DNA of 64,000 nt from Zeugodacus cucurbitae. Its lineage: Eukaryota; Arthropoda; Insecta; Diptera; Tephritidae. Below, piece by piece: positions 12,477 through 24,638 of this stretch. How positions within the stretch are numbered: the stretch's first letter is position 1; each line of letters begins with the position of its first letter. The stretch covers positions 124,001-188,000 of the forward strand of contig NC_071672.1 of assembly GCF_028554725.1 (NCBI RefSeq). Direction: 5' to 3'. The notes beneath the pieces are model-generated. The model had not been told where the DNA came from. It was given only the letters and a program-made list of their open reading frames with translations, and ran no database searches. The translations under genes and the position numbers were made by a program.

Positions 12477-12621
12477 TAATGATCCTTCCGCAGGTTCACC
12501 TTGTTAAACCTTGTTACGACTTTTACTTCCTCTAAATAATCAAGTTCGATCAACTTTTGCGAACCAATCGTCAAACACAAGGCGTCACAGTGATCACGTC
12601 CGGAGACCTCACTAAATAATT

Positions 12622-12667
<46 letters not shown>

Positions 12668-14426
12668 ATCAATGCGAGTTAATGACTCACACTTACTGGG
12701 AATTCCAAGTTCATGTGAACAGTTTCAGTTCACATTCCCAAGCATGAAAGTGGTTCAGCGGTTTACCCGGACCTCTCGGTCTAGGAAATACACGTTGATA
12801 CTTTCATTGTAGCGCGCGTGCAGCCCAGGACATCTAAGGGCATCACAGACCTGTTATTGCTCAATCTCGTTACTGCTAGACGCAATTTGTCCATTTAAGA
12901 AGCTAGTGTCCTTATAATGGGACAAACCAACAGGTACGGCTCCACTTATATAAACACATTCAAACACTTACACATTCAAGATGAACTCATGAATGAAGGC
13001 TATATAAGCTTCAACACCATAATCCTGAAAGCATCTATTTAATATATTTGAGTCTCGTTCGTTATCGGAATTAACCAGACAAATCACTCCACGAACTAAG
13101 AACGGCCATGCACCACCACCCATAGATTCGAGAAAGAGCTATCAATCTGTCTTACACGCTTATGTTCGGACCAGGTAAGTTTTCCCGTGTTGAGTCAAAT
13201 TAAGCCGCAGGCTCCACTCCTGGTGGTGCCTTCCGTCAATTCCTTTAAGTTTCAGCTTTGCAACCATACTTCCCCCGGAGCCCAAAAGCTTTGGTTTCCC
13301 GGGAAGCGACTGAGAGAGCCATAGTAGTAGCTACACCCAATTGCTAGCTGGCATCGTTTATGGTTAGAACTAGGGCGGTATCTGATCGCCTTCGAACCTC
13401 TAACTTTCGTTCTTGATTAATGAAAACATCTTTGGCAAATGCTTTCGCTTAAGTTAGTCTTACGACGGTCCAAGAATTTCACCTCTCGCGTCGTAATACT
13501 AATGCCCCCAAACTGCTTCTATTAATCATTACCTCTTGATCTAAAAACCAATGAAAGTAGAACAGAGGTCTTATTTCATTATTCCATGCACAAAATATTC
13601 AGGCATTTGGAGCCTGCTTTAAGCACTCTAATTTGTTCAAAGTAATTGTACGGGGCCACAACAACACTCGATGAAGAGCACTGAAGCAGGTTTAAATAGG
13701 AGGAATATATAAAAAATACATTGTATTAATTACATATAAGAACTCCACCGGTAATACGCTTGCATACATAAGGTAATGTACATACCACAATTATAGCTGT
13801 ACTACCCGTATGAAGCACAAATTCAACTACGAACGTTTTAACCGCAACAACTTTAATATACGCTATTGGAGCTGGAATTACCGCGGCTGCTGGCACCAGA
13901 CTTGCCCTCCAATAGATCCTTGTTAAAGGATTTAAAGTGTACTCATTCCAATTACACTACCTCCCCGAACTGGGAGTGGGTAATTTACGCGCCTGCTGCC
14001 TTCCTTAGATGTGGTAGCCGTTTCTCAGGCTCCCTCTCCGGAATCGAACCCTGATTCCCCGTTACCCGTTGCAACCATGGTAGTCCTAGATACTACCATC
14101 AAAAGTTGATAGGGCAGACATTTGTAAGATCTGTCGTCGGTACGAGACCATACGATCTGCAAGTTATCTAGAGTTCAACCAATATAACGATCTTACCATC
14201 GCTTGGTTTTAGCATAATAAAAGCACACGTTCCAAAAGGTCCGTGTTTATTTTGCATGTATTAGCTCTAGAATTACCACAGTTATCCAATTAACTGTTAA
14301 CGATCTATGGAACCATAACTGATATAATGAGCCTTTTGCGGTTTCACTTTTAATTTGTTTGTACTTAAACATGCATGGCTTAATCTTTGAGACAAGCATA
14401 TAACTACTGGCAGGATCAACCAGAAT
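12477..14426 (-). rRNA. 18S rRNA (full length, with a 3'-end anomaly)
   Basis: Small-subunit rRNA on the minus strand, about 1,950 nt. The 5' end reads ATTCTGGTTGATCCTGCCAG (ending at 14426) and the 3' end reads CTGCGGAAGGATCATTA (at 12477). Internal hallmarks include the 530-loop region around 13873-13896 and the ACACCGCCCGTC block near 12640. Near the 3' end the minus strand reads AACAAGGTTTAACAAGGTG, where practically all eukaryotes have AACAAGGTTTCCGTAGGTG. This removes most of the 5' arm of the terminal helix (helix 45). The nearby stretch at 12555-12590 also looks diverged to me. The gene may be a pseudogene copy, or the change could be an assembly error. Confidence 0.93.
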
Positions 14427-15240
14427 ATTATTTTTTATTCATTTATTTAATATTTTTTATACTATATAAATTTTTATAATGATATTTTCAATATTTGAAA
14501 ATTAAGTACACGACATATACAAAATGCAAAGAAGAACGAAATCGCGACAATAAATAATTATGAAATTTCTTTTACCACCATTTGATTAAAAAATTCACTT
14601 CATTTCATTTAATTTCATATTATTGTAATATTTATTGCGGTCTTATTCGGACTTTGAGATTGTATCTTATCGTGAGAAAGAATTTTCGTTCTCTATACAT
14701 ATATAATATAATTATTAATGTAAGGACGATGTTTCTTCTTGTATTTGTTAAACTTTCACATAATATAATTTTTTATACATTTTACTTTATTTCAATGCAT
14801 ATAGTGTATATATATTTTTTTAAGAGTATATACGTTTTTCTTTTGATTTGAAATTAATAATTTCAATTCAATTATTTTTCATTTTATTTCATATATGGTA
14901 TGAAAGTATTCGAGCGTAATAATATAAATATTTCACTTTATTGAATTTTATTCTTTACCCACATATATTTTATGTGAATAGAAGAACAAACCCCAAAAAA
15001 AGTTAAAGTAAAAAAAAAACGACTACATTATGTTAGGTATAGAAGAATAATCTCAATTAATAACATTTCATTATTAACAAAATTATTTCTATTTAAACCA
15101 ACTGTAGCAAACCAGGAATAAATTTTTTTGCTCTCATTTATATATTACACTTAAATACTTTTATATTTATTTGAAAAAAATTTTCATATAAGTACTAAGT
15201 ATGCAATTTCATACAAGTATTAAAATTTTCATACAACATA
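14427..15240 (-). other. 5' external transcribed spacer / intergenic spacer
   Basis: AT-rich sequence upstream of 18S in transcription sense. It has no credible gene; an 89-codon frame at 14582-14851 is compositional. Near 15180-15240 it shows isolated tatatgaaaatt and catacaagtatt modules related to the AT arrays. The right edge is interrupted by the pogo-like element. Confidence 0.75.
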
Positions 15241-17131
15241 CAGTAGAATCCGTTTATTATGACTCCGCCTATATTGACCAACTGGTTACTATGACGTAAT
15301 TACTCTACGAAGTTTGGTTTTCATATAAAATTCTTTATAAAAAAGTCGGATGTAATGACTTCGCTTACAGTGACATGTCGCTTATTATGACCCATTTTTA
15401 ATAAATTATGTCCGGTTAGAATGACTGACAACTGATTCTTTACACCTCCGGCAATGTTCGTTGATTCCCGACGCCGTTCGACACGTGGTCGTTTTGACGC
15501 TTGGCGGTCACGCATTGTTTTTTGTTTGTTACTGTGAAAAAATGTCATCACAACGACGTAAAGCATTTACAATTGAGGAGAAAGGTGCAATAATATGTAG
15601 ATTAGAAAATAGAGAATCTAACTCATGTCTCGCAAAGGAATTTGGCGTGGGTCATTCGAAAATCTCAATGATTTTTAAAAACAAGAACCGCATTAAGCAA
15701 TCGTTCAATTCAAATGTTTTGAAACCGAAGGGGCTTCGAAAATCACAAGAAAATGTTGATTATTAATTCAGTGGTTTAAAAACATGAGAAACAAAGGAAT
15801 ACCTGTCAGCGGCCCTATGCTACAGGAAAAGGCAAATGGTTTTGCCGCGCGTTTTGGTATTATCGACTTCAATTGTTCTGCAAGCTGGATCAGTCGTTTT
15901 AAAGTTCGACATAACATTGTGGCGGGATAAATTGTCGGTGAATTTCTCTGTTGATCAAAATTCAACTACAAACTGGTTGATATCTGTGTGGCCGAATTTA
16001 CGAAGACAATTTTCTGATGATGAGATATTTAATGCTGGAATTTTTTTACAAATTAATGCCGGATAAAACTTTAAAATTTAAAAGTGAAAATTGTAGTGGA
16101 GGTAAGTAGTCGAAAGATAGAATAACTGTCATGGTAGCAGCTAATATGAGTGGCACAGAGAAAAAGAAATTGCTCATTATTGGAAAGTCACAAAAACCAA
16201 GATGTTTTAGAAGTGTCAAATCATTACCTGTCGATTATGCTAACAATCGTAAAGCTTGGATGACGTCAGAACTTTTTGAAAAATGGCTTCGTGATTGGGA
16301 TCGTGATTTGGTGAAGAAGAAGAAGAAAAATATTCTATTGCTGGTTGATAATTGCCCGACGCATCCAAATGTTACTGATGTATAGTCTATAACACTTTCT
16401 TTCCTTCCGCCGAATACAACATCAATACTGCAGCCAATGAATCAGAGAATAATACGATCACTCAAAACGAATTTTAGGAAGAACCTTGTGCTCAAATTGA
16501 TTAACTGTCTTGATGCTAATGAAAACAACTCTTCTACAAAAATAACGGTGCTGGATGCAATTCTGATGGTTAATGATGCCTGGAATAAAATGTTACAAAG
16601 TATCATTCGTAGCTGTTTCAAACATGGTGGATTCACGATAGCGTTCTACTCACATCCGAAGAACCCACCAATGAAAATATCGTACAGAACATTAGTGCTA
16701 AGAAACAACTCGAAAGTGATGGGGAAGAAGAAGTCGAAGAGGCATTAAAAGCTGCAGAATTATTATCATGATTTGTTCACAGCAATATTGAAAATGATAC
16801 TTTGACCATAGCTATGTCTTCTACACACAATAGTATTAGAGACTGTTTTTACAATAAAATGAAAAAAAACAAAAGCAGACAAAAATTACAGATTACTTAC
16901 AGTAAAAAATACACTTGTATGGGTTATAATGTGCTGATTACGTGTAATTTTGATTTTGATTTAATATGTATGTATACATATTTAATTACTATGTTTCTGT
17001 ATTAAAATACTTAAGTACATACATATTTACATAAAACAAGTTTTTCATTTCACTAAACGCTTTGTATGACGTCCGCTTATTATGACATGTTTGTCAATTC
17101 CTTTCGATGTCATAATAACCGGATTCTACTG
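15241..17131 (+). mobile_element. pogo/Tigger-like DNA transposon, 1,891 bp
   Basis: Terminal inverted repeats begin cagtagaatccg at 15241 and end cggattctactg at 17131 and match over about 23 bp with a mismatch. They are flanked by a TA duplication (15239-15240 and 17132-17133), the Tc1/mariner/pogo signature. Subterminal copies of cttattatgac at both ends look like transposase-binding repeats. The spacer copy at 37600-37830 has the uninterrupted target, with a single TA at 37638-37639, which confirms both borders. The insertion lies in the spacer upstream of 18S. Internal transposase remains are listed separately. Confidence 0.93.
15542..16748 (+). pseudogene. pogo/Tigger-family transposase, inactivated
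   Basis: Starts MSSQRRKAFTIEEKGAII at 15542, a pogo-type N-terminal helix-turn-helix (CENP-B-like) DNA-binding domain, followed by a CENP-B-type HTH (motif WISRF near 15890) and a DDE catalytic domain. The frame is broken by a stop at about 15764, frameshifts near 15835 and 16040, and further stops before 16131 and at 16383. The first catalytic Asp of the expected NADET-like motif is missing (NAGIF in its place). The second Asp is present in LLLVDNCPTHP. The third is replaced by Asn in LQPMNQ, where the family has an Asp. The protein would bind the terminal repeats and cut DNA, but this copy cannot be active. Confidence 0.88.
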
Positions 17132-17133
17132 TA

Positions 17134-17314
17134 TATGTTTTCCACGTACACCTCACCAACCCGAAATCGTATGGAAAAAATCTTTTTAACCATATAAAAG
17201 TTTTAAATTCATATATACACAAGTAATTTATATCATTTTCTACGAGCATTATGCTTATAAGAAATATTACAACATCAAAAATAGCTTAACATTTATTTTT
17301 TTTTTTTTTATTTT
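17134..17314 (-). other. Single-copy spacer between AT array and 5' ETS (possible Pol I promoter zone)
   Basis: Non-repetitive stretch with cacgtacacctcaccaaccc and cgagcattatgcttata, conserved almost unchanged at about 37641-37830. By position, between the intergenic repeats and the 18S leader, it is where a Pol I promoter would be expected. An accatataaaag motif gives TTTTATATGGT on the minus strand, which is only loosely like the TATATA-GG core I recall for fly rDNA. The promoter role is inference and weak. Confidence 0.35.
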
Positions 17315-18870
17315 TTGTACTTATATGAAAATTATTTTGTTGTATGAATTTATACAATTAGTATTTATATGAAAATTTTTTACTTGTATGAATTCATAAA
17401 CTTAGTACCTATATGAAAATTATTTAGTATTTATATGAAAATTATTTACTTGCATGAATTCATACAATTAGTATTTATATGAAAATTATTTAGTATTTAT
17501 ATGAAAATTTTTTACTTGTATGAATTCATAAACTTAGTACCTATATGAAAATTATTTAGTATCTATATGAAAATTATTTAGTATTTATATGAAAATTATT
17601 TACTTGCATGAATTCATACAATTAGTATTTATATGAAAATTTTTTACTTGTATGAATTCATAAACTTAGTACCTATATGAAACTTAATTAGTATTTATAT
17701 GAAAATTAATTACTTGTATGAATTCATACAATTAGTATTTATATGAAAATTATTTAGTATTTATATGAAAATTTTTTACTTGTATGAATTCATAAACTTA
17801 GTACCTATATGAAAATTATTTAGTATCTATATGAAAATTATTTAGTATTTATATGAAAATTATTTACTTGCATGAATTCATACAATTAGTATTTATATGA
17901 AAATTTTTTACTTGTATGAATTCATAAACTTAGTACCTATATGAAAATTATTTAGTATTTATATGAAAATTATTTACTTGCATGAATTCATACAATTAAT
18001 ATTTATATGAAAATTTTTTACTTGTATGAATTCATAAACTTAGTATCTATATGAAAATTATTTAGTATTTATATGAAATTTCTTTACTTGTATGAATTCA
18101 TAAACTTAGTACCTATATGAAAATTATTTAGTATTTATATGAAAATTATTTACTTGTATGAATTCATAAACTTAGTACCTATATGAAAATTATTTAATAT
18201 CTATATGAAAATTATTTAGTATTTATATGAAAATTATTTAGTATTTATATGAAAATTATTTACTTGTATGAATTCATAAACTTAGTACCTATATGAAAAT
18301 TATTTACTTGTATGAATTCATAAACTTAGTACCTATATGAAAATTATTTAATATCTATATGAAAATTATTTAGTATTTATATGAAAATTATTTACTTGCA
18401 TGAATTCATACAATTAGTATTTATATGAAAATTTTTTACTTGTATGAATTCATAAACTTAGTACCTATATGAAAATTATTTAGTATTTAAATGAAAATTA
18501 TTTACTTGCATGAATTCATACAATTAGTATTTATATGAAAATTTTTTACGTGTATGAATTCATAAACTTAGTACCTATATGAAAATGAATTAATTAGTAC
18601 TTATATGAAAATTATTTACTTGTATGAATTCATAAACTTAGTATCTATATGAAAATTATTTAGTATTTATATGAAAATTTTTTACTTGTATGAATTCATA
18701 AACTTAGTACCTATATGAAAATTATTTAGTATCTATATGAAAATTATTTAGTATTTCTATGAAAATTATTTACTTGTATGACTTCATACAATAAGTATTA
18801 ATATGAAAATTATTTACTTGTATGAATTCATACAATTAGTATTTATATGAAAATTAATTAGTACTTATAT
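17315..18870. repeat. AT-rich intergenic tandem array (long copy 1)
   Basis: Roughly 1.55 kb built from three alternating modules: tacttgtatgaattcata, aacttagtacctatatg and aaaattatttagtatttata. The modules combine in different orders, so period length varies (about 23, 46 and 66 bp steps). Each tatgaattcata is a perfect 12-bp palindrome. The same family occurs at 8757-9085 and 37831-39335, always next to rDNA fragments, so it is most likely an intergenic spacer repeat. Confidence 0.9.
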
Positions 18871-18915
18871 GCAAATATATCACCATGTGGTGTCGGCTCT
18901 TTACAGATAGGGACA
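18871..18915 (-). other. 28S remnant downstream of R1 site, fused to AT array
   Basis: On the minus strand the R1 target block TGTCCCTATC is followed by about 20 bases ending GCCGACACCACA, resembling the 28S continuation ...TAGCGAAACCACA, then directly by the AT-array flank TATATTTGCATATAAG. The same join occurs at 39336-39373 and a variant at 19741-19800. The rest of the 28S 3' half is missing. Confidence 0.55.
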
Positions 18916-19612
18916 AATGTGGATATGTTTTAACGTATGTACCTGCCTGTGAAGGCATTACCATACGTGTATTCAAAAACACAAATGGATTAATACAATG
19001 CGTCAATCAGCGCCCTGTATTGTAGCTGTGCACATTTCCAGTACCAATTGGCGTGTGGTATGGACACACTTGTGCCACCTTGGTAGGGCCGAGGAACATC
19101 TAAAACCTCTGCCGTACTTTGGGTCCGGCACCCGGTTGGTTGCAACTCCATACCGAGAAGCCAAAGGCCCTCTGCCTGCATTTAGGTTTAGAAACCACAG
19201 CCACCACGATACTCCCCGAAGGGCCGTAACCCAACGAGCAGGCGGAAACCGAAGCCTCCAGGGCTCCTGCTCCCCGTGGCACCGAGTTTAAGTCTCTGGT
19301 AAGACTTTGTAGCCGAAGGTACTTCCAGTTGAGCCTCTCCATACTGCTCTGCACTGGTAGGCAATTGTGGCTTGAACATAATTGCCCTTTTTGAAAGGAG
19401 TGACTTATTCCTTTTTGGAAAAAAGCTACATCCAAAAGATAACATAATTCCGTTCAAGCCATGAAATATATTATCTAGCACGCATAGATAACAGCCTGAG
19501 TATCAGCCATTAGCATCAGCCTGTTATCTATTTGTGCATTTTTGGATTCTAGTCGCCTCTTACGACAGGCCTGCCTTACCACGGGCATATTCTTTACCCA
19601 AACCGCAGGGTA
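18916..19612 (-). mobile_element. R1-0: old, diverged R1 remnant
   Basis: From 18916 to about 19350 the sequence follows the 3' UTR of the other R1 copies (shared blocks such as taccaattggcgtgtgg, acctctgccgtactttggg and gatactccccga) but with many more differences. It sits against the 28S R1 target block at its 3' end. From about 19350 to 19612 the sequence is not recognisably R1; it includes gcctcttacgacaggcctgc, a motif I associate with 3' regions of some insect non-LTR elements. It then joins 28S sequence at the R1 site. It looks like an ancient, internally deleted insertion. Confidence 0.65.
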
Positions 19613-19730
19613 ACAGATAGGGACAGTAGGAATCTCCTTAATTCCTTCATGCGCGTCACTAATACGATGACGATGCATTTGGCTACGTAAATATAATCAT
19701 TTTTATGTCCGCCGTTTAACCAAACTTAGT
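19613..19730 (-). pseudogene. Diverged 28S fragment spanning the R1/R2 target region
   Basis: Corresponds to 47791-47905: the blocks gatagggacagtaggaatct, catgcgcgtcactaat and gcatttggctac are shared, but with several substitutions and indels (for example ggctacgtaaatataatc versus ggctaccttaagagagtc). R1-0 joins it exactly at the R1 site. It is much more degenerate than the 28S at 47788-50503, so it is an older relic. Confidence 0.8.
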
Positions 19731-20306
19731 TTTTTTTATATGCAAATATACGTGGTTTCGGCTCTTTATATGTGGTTTCGGCTCTTTATAGATAGGGACA
19801 TCTAAAGCCAATATTAACGTGAGTACCTGCCGACGACGGCCTTACCTCACGGTGCTCAAAAGCACAGCGGATCAAATCAATGCGATGATCAGCGCCCCGA
19901 AAAATGCAATGCATTATTCAGTACCAATTGGCGTGTGGAATGGACACACTAACCACCTTGGTGAGGTTCGAGGCCTATCTAAAACCTCTGCCGTACTTTG
20001 GGTCCGGCACCCAGTTGCAATGCAACTCCACATTGAGTGACAAATATCACTCTCCCCGCATTCGGGTATTAAACCACAACCACCACGATACTCCCCGAGG
20101 GGCCAGTCCTCACGAGTAGGTTGGAGCGAACTCCAAGGGCTCCTACTCCCCGTGGTACCAGAATTAAGTCTTCGGTCAGACCTCGTAGTTGAAACTACTA
20201 CCAGTTGAGCTTCCATACTGCTCTGGACTGGTGACCAGGGGTTGGACCCCATTCTCTCATCCAATACACACACAATACACACACCATTCACACAAAGAAA
20301 CTATAC

Positions 20307-23289
20307 TTAGTTTCCAGCTAATTGTCTTCGCCGCTTAAACACCTCACGCGCAAACACACCAAATAATTCTAATTGTTCGGCATCCCAACTAGTGGAGATC
20401 ACACCACTAACATCTAACCGTCTATCAGTCCAACTAATCCCCATACCCCCAAGGTCCCTAATGTCCGAGTACATGCACCCAATCCTCAACACGCGCCCCA
20501 CACATACATTCCATTCCATCAGAGAGGTGCCTCTGATGCAAAAAAGCATTCAAAGGCCCATGCCCCGTAAGTAGGAAACCCAGACTCAGACAGAATCTGA
20601 AATCTGGGTTTTCCCCAACAAACCCAACATCCCGAATGTACTCATAAGTCACACGACCGTTAGGACTATTATCCCAACGGTCTTGCCACCTACTCCTAAC
20701 CCTGTCATCTAGAAGCCTCTTGCTTCCTAGATATCCCAACCTCTCCACATCATCGTCAGAAATCCATTCATTCCGCAGCAATAACACACTCAGACCCCTT
20801 CTTAACCTGAATGATACAGCACGCTGTATGCCAACCAGGTCAAGAGGGTACGCACCTAGTAACACCTGCAACGCATCCGTAGAAACGGAGCGACATACAG
20901 GCAGACAGGCGAGCATCATGCAACGCTGGACGGAGAGAAGCTTTCGGCGACCGAAGACCGTCGTGGACGCTCGCCACCATACAGCAGCCCCATAAGTGGC
21001 ACAAGCCACAAATAAGCCGCGATATATGGCGCGAACAGCACGACGTCCGAGGCCTCAATCACTCCGTAAAACGCGCATAACCTTACCTACGACCGCCTGC
21101 AGTCGCACCTTCACACTCACCAAGTGTGGAGTAAAACACATTCTTTCACTCATGGTCAACCCCAGGTACTTGACTTGCTCACATACCTGATGCCGACCCC
21201 ATTCACTCGGACAACCGGTGGACGCCACGGTGACAGTCTGCCTTTTAAAAGCATTGTCACCGTTTTGTCCATCGAGATGTCTACACCCACACTTACCCCC
21301 CAGTTGTGGACAATTTCTAAAAATTGTCCTCCCACCCGATCCAACTCACGCCTTGAGCGACCTTCAACAAGGAGAAGAAGGTCGTTCGCATACGCACAAC
21401 ACTTACAGAGTGGTTCGAGCTGCCCAAGCAGAGAGTCCATCATGAGGTTCCATATATATGGACCACAAATGGATCCCTGTGGACAGCCACGAGCCACTCC
21501 AATCTCCACACTCCCATTCATTCCAACGATAGAGGTTTTTCTATCCGAAAAGAAGCTTCGCCAGAGACTAATTTCCGGACAGCCAAGTTCCTCTAACCGT
21601 TCTATCACTCGATCCCAGATCAGATAATCGAATGCCCCCTTGAAGTCAACAAATATGCCGAGGACATACTTGTTGACATTTTCCCTAACAACATTCTGCA
21701 CATACATCCACGCATCTTCCACACTGCGTCCTTTCCTGAACCCATACTGCTTATCCGACCACATACCCCGCGTTAGCTCCTGAAGTCGTTCCACCATAAC
21801 CCCCTCCAGCACTTTTCCAAGCACCGGAAAAAGGCTGATGCCCCGATAAGAACGAGGATCACTCCTGATCTTATCAGGGGACTTCAGGAGAGGGACGACC
21901 CTGGAACTTTTCCACTCACGTGGAAAATATCCCTCCCACACGCATTTGTTATAAATGGCCTCCAAGTATTCCGGAATGAACTTCCATAAGCTTTTGCACA
22001 TCTCTCCGTTCAAACCATCAAAACCTGGGGACCGTTTAGACCTAACCAGGCCAAAGGCGTATCCCAACTCCTCACCTTCTAGTGGAGGAACTGGTACCTC
22101 TTGTGCTTGAGGTGCCTGAACCTCAGCCCTGGGAAAGAACGCTCCTAGCAGAACCTCCGCACACTCTCTCCACGTTGATAACACAGAGTCACCATCCTCC
22201 CTCTTACGACCCCTGCAGATCCTGTAGACCTGCCCCCAGGGGTCGTCCCTATTCTCCCCAACAAAGCTCCTCCATTCCTCTTCTTTTATTCTCACAAACA
22301 TATCCTTATACTCTCTAACCGCACAACTAAAATCATATCTGATCTGGGATAACCTATCCGAATTAGACCGCCGAGCACGCTGAAACTTTCGTCTCAACCG
22401 CCGGACAGTCCTCCTCTTCAAGGTTAACTCATTCGTCCACCACTTAATTTTCCTAATCCTAGAACTTTCATACTTCCTGAAAACCCTATCATTAACACAC
22501 CAGACCAACTCATACAGCCGAGCAATTTGCTCGTCCACCCCCAGTTCCTCAAACTCACTAAGCGGTATTTCCAATACCGCTTCCCTTACATTCTGCCCAT
22601 ATTGGTTCCAGTCAGTACCATATTTATGCCATCGCCGCAATGGACCAAAGTACGCCGAGGGTGGGGATTGCGGAGAAACCATAATTTGTATCAAATTATG
22701 GTCACTCAATCCCCACCCTCCCCTAATCTCCCAACTGACGTCAAACGCTCTCCTTGCTGCCTCATTCATTAAGTTTACGTCAATATCACTCATGCCCCTA
22801 GGCCCCTCAAACGTAAACCATTCACTCGGCTCATTCAAAATGTGGAGGCTCTTAGCCACCACCCATTCACTCAATACCTCGCCTCGGATGTGGCTTTGAT
22901 ATCCAGACGAATGTCTGGGAAACCTTACTAAACCACATCGAGGACGAGGCATTCGCATCCAACCCTAGGATAAATGGGCTACTACTCCCCAGTAGTAGTA
23001 GCTTATCCATGTAGCCCAGGTAGGGCTCTAGGGGCTCGCTAAATTTGCAATACAAACTAGCGACAATCATTCTACCGAACTCCCCCTCTACTGAAACACA
23101 CACCCCCTGTTGCGACGAATCCAACACTACGCAATCGTAGTTTGGATCAGTCACAACAATTGCGGCATTACCCCCAAAGTCCGTAAAGACCCTGAAAAGT
23201 CCAGGAAGACCCCGAACCACACCATTGGTGGTGTAGGGCTCCTGGAGTAAGTACGATCCCTGACAATTTAGTTGAAAAATACCCCCCAT
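20307..23289 (-). pseudogene. R1-1 ORF2 (endonuclease-reverse transcriptase), broken
   Basis: ORF2 supplies an APE-like endonuclease that nicks 28S and a reverse transcriptase that primes on the nick. The endonuclease N-terminus (LLQEPY) has an 18-codon in-frame deletion after GSY compared with R1-3. Then come LGLDANASSSMW, a frameshift near 22900, LSDHN, and the RT fingers/palm with FVDFKGAFD. The RT box reads YAND where the family has YADD, so a catalytic Asp is lost. Further frameshifts lie near 21160, 21010 and 20480. The C-terminal Cys-rich motif starts CMCGARVEDWVHV and is then disrupted (its last Cys is missing). Confidence 0.9.
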
Positions 23290-24638
23290 CAGTGTCTGGC
23301 GAGGGCGCGCTCAATAACGCCACAGTATATCGGGCAGACAGCGGACATCATAAGATGCCCAGCTGGCCTACCCTTAAATGCACAGTTGCGACAATGGGGT
23401 GCATTGTGGCCTTCTTGACCGCACCTCCTACAGACATCTGATTTGGCCCTACACTCAGCCACTCTATGGTCAAAACCCATACACCGGAAGCAGCCAGCAA
23501 CAGGGGTATCCGGTCGAACCCTGAAGGAAAACCTCTTTATGTAGCACCTTCCCGCTTCCAAGAGGGCGGACATTGAATTGTCCGAACCCTCAAGGACAAC
23601 GTTGGTGCTACTATCAGCGGCCACCTTCCAGGGCCGACTGACCATCCGCAGATCTGTCATTCGTGCCTCAGGGCTGACGTCCTGGAGGTTCAACCGAAAG
23701 AGCTCCTCCATGAAGTCATCATGGGAGATTTCGGTGTGAACACCCTGAACCACAACCCGCGGACCCAACTTCCGGTTCACAGTCACATTCAATCCCACCT
23801 CCCCGAATTTGGCATTATTCGCCACCTTTTCCCTCTCTAAAACAGAGGGGGTGCGAATAACCACCCCACCACCCTTAATCGGCTTCACCTCGTGTACTCG
23901 CACTCCGAGGGAAGGTCCCACCTCCTTCACGACTTTCTTAATCACCTCCTTTGAGGAGGTGGTCGGGGCTTTGCTTCGCACCACCACCGACCACGTCTCC
24001 ACGGGCTTCGGCAATGCCGGAGCAATACAACCGACCTCTTGGGTTGGGCAATAGATCCCCCACAACCCCACCTGAGAGCGTCAACCTGACCGCGAAGATG
24101 GGCATTCTCGGTTACTACCGTCATCAGGAGCGCCTCGTACTTCGAGGCAAGCTCCATCAACCCCTTCGCGGTAGTGACCTCAAAATCTTTCACCCCAAAC
24201 ACCAAGGCGTTTAATTCAGCCGTCACTGCCTTCATGGCAGCGACATGGCTGATAGCGCCTCCCCCAACCACACCCCCATTACCTCCACACTCACTTTTCC
24301 TCCCCTCATTTACCGAGTTGACTTTCGTCGAACCCCCCTTCGCGACGCTCTTTCTAGCCACGCCCTTTTTCGCGACGCCCTTATCAGCGACGCCCTTCCC
24401 AGTGCCGCTGTTACCGCCACTCTCAGCCGGCTTAGCAGCTACCGCTATCACTCCCGACATCCTCCGATTTAATCAACAGAGGCGACCCCAAAAGCGCCCT
24501 CCTCCGCGGCGGAGACCTCACCGCTGGCCTCACCTCCTCGTCACCCGATGACGTTTCAACCATCACGGTTGTGGGGCCCGATACGTCGCTTTCAGCGAGG
24601 GACTGAACCCTCTTCCTCCGTGGTGGAGGTATTCTCAC
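23289..24638 (-). pseudogene. R1-1 ORF1 (Gag-like nucleic-acid-binding protein), frameshifted
   Basis: Gag-like ORF1 protein binds element RNA into a particle. The basic, Arg-rich N-terminus (MRIPPPRRKRVQSLAES) is read at 24638-24432, the Lys/Ala/Val-rich repeat and middle at 24460-23942, and the C-terminal half at 24071-23289, so at least two frameshifts separate the parts. A CCHC knuckle (CFRCMGFDHRVAEC) is intact. The second knuckle CRRCGQEGH has lost its last Cys through an 18-bp in-frame deletion relative to R1-3. A third Cys-rich unit follows. The stop overlaps the ORF2 start as TGATG at 23287-23291, the arrangement used for coupled termination-reinitiation in the related SART1 element. 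Confidence 0.88.

Noticed and set aside
13866..14054. 62-codon frame
   Set aside because: Lies entirely inside the 18S rRNA gene on the opposite strand.
14582..14851. 89-codon hydrophobic frame in the spacer upstream of 18S
   Set aside because: AT-rich composition yields Tyr/Ile/Phe-rich text by chance; no homology or conserved copy elsewhere in the window.
17315..18870. CRISPR-like array
   Set aside because: Eukaryotic context; the intervening segments are themselves repeats, not unique spacers, and no cas genes occur.
19914..20291. 125-codon frame conserved in R1 3' UTRs (also 25657-26034, 39488-39832)
   Set aside because: Conservation follows from copying of the element. Its length varies with single substitutions, and it lies after the ORF2 stop, in the position of the 3' UTR needed for RT recognition.
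21124..21627. Plus-strand frames opposite R1 ORF2 and ORF1 (for example 21124-21627, 32276-32611, 33044-33763)
   Set aside because: GC-richer R1 coding sequence leaves shadow frames on the complementary strand; their text is the antisense of RT/Gag motifs.
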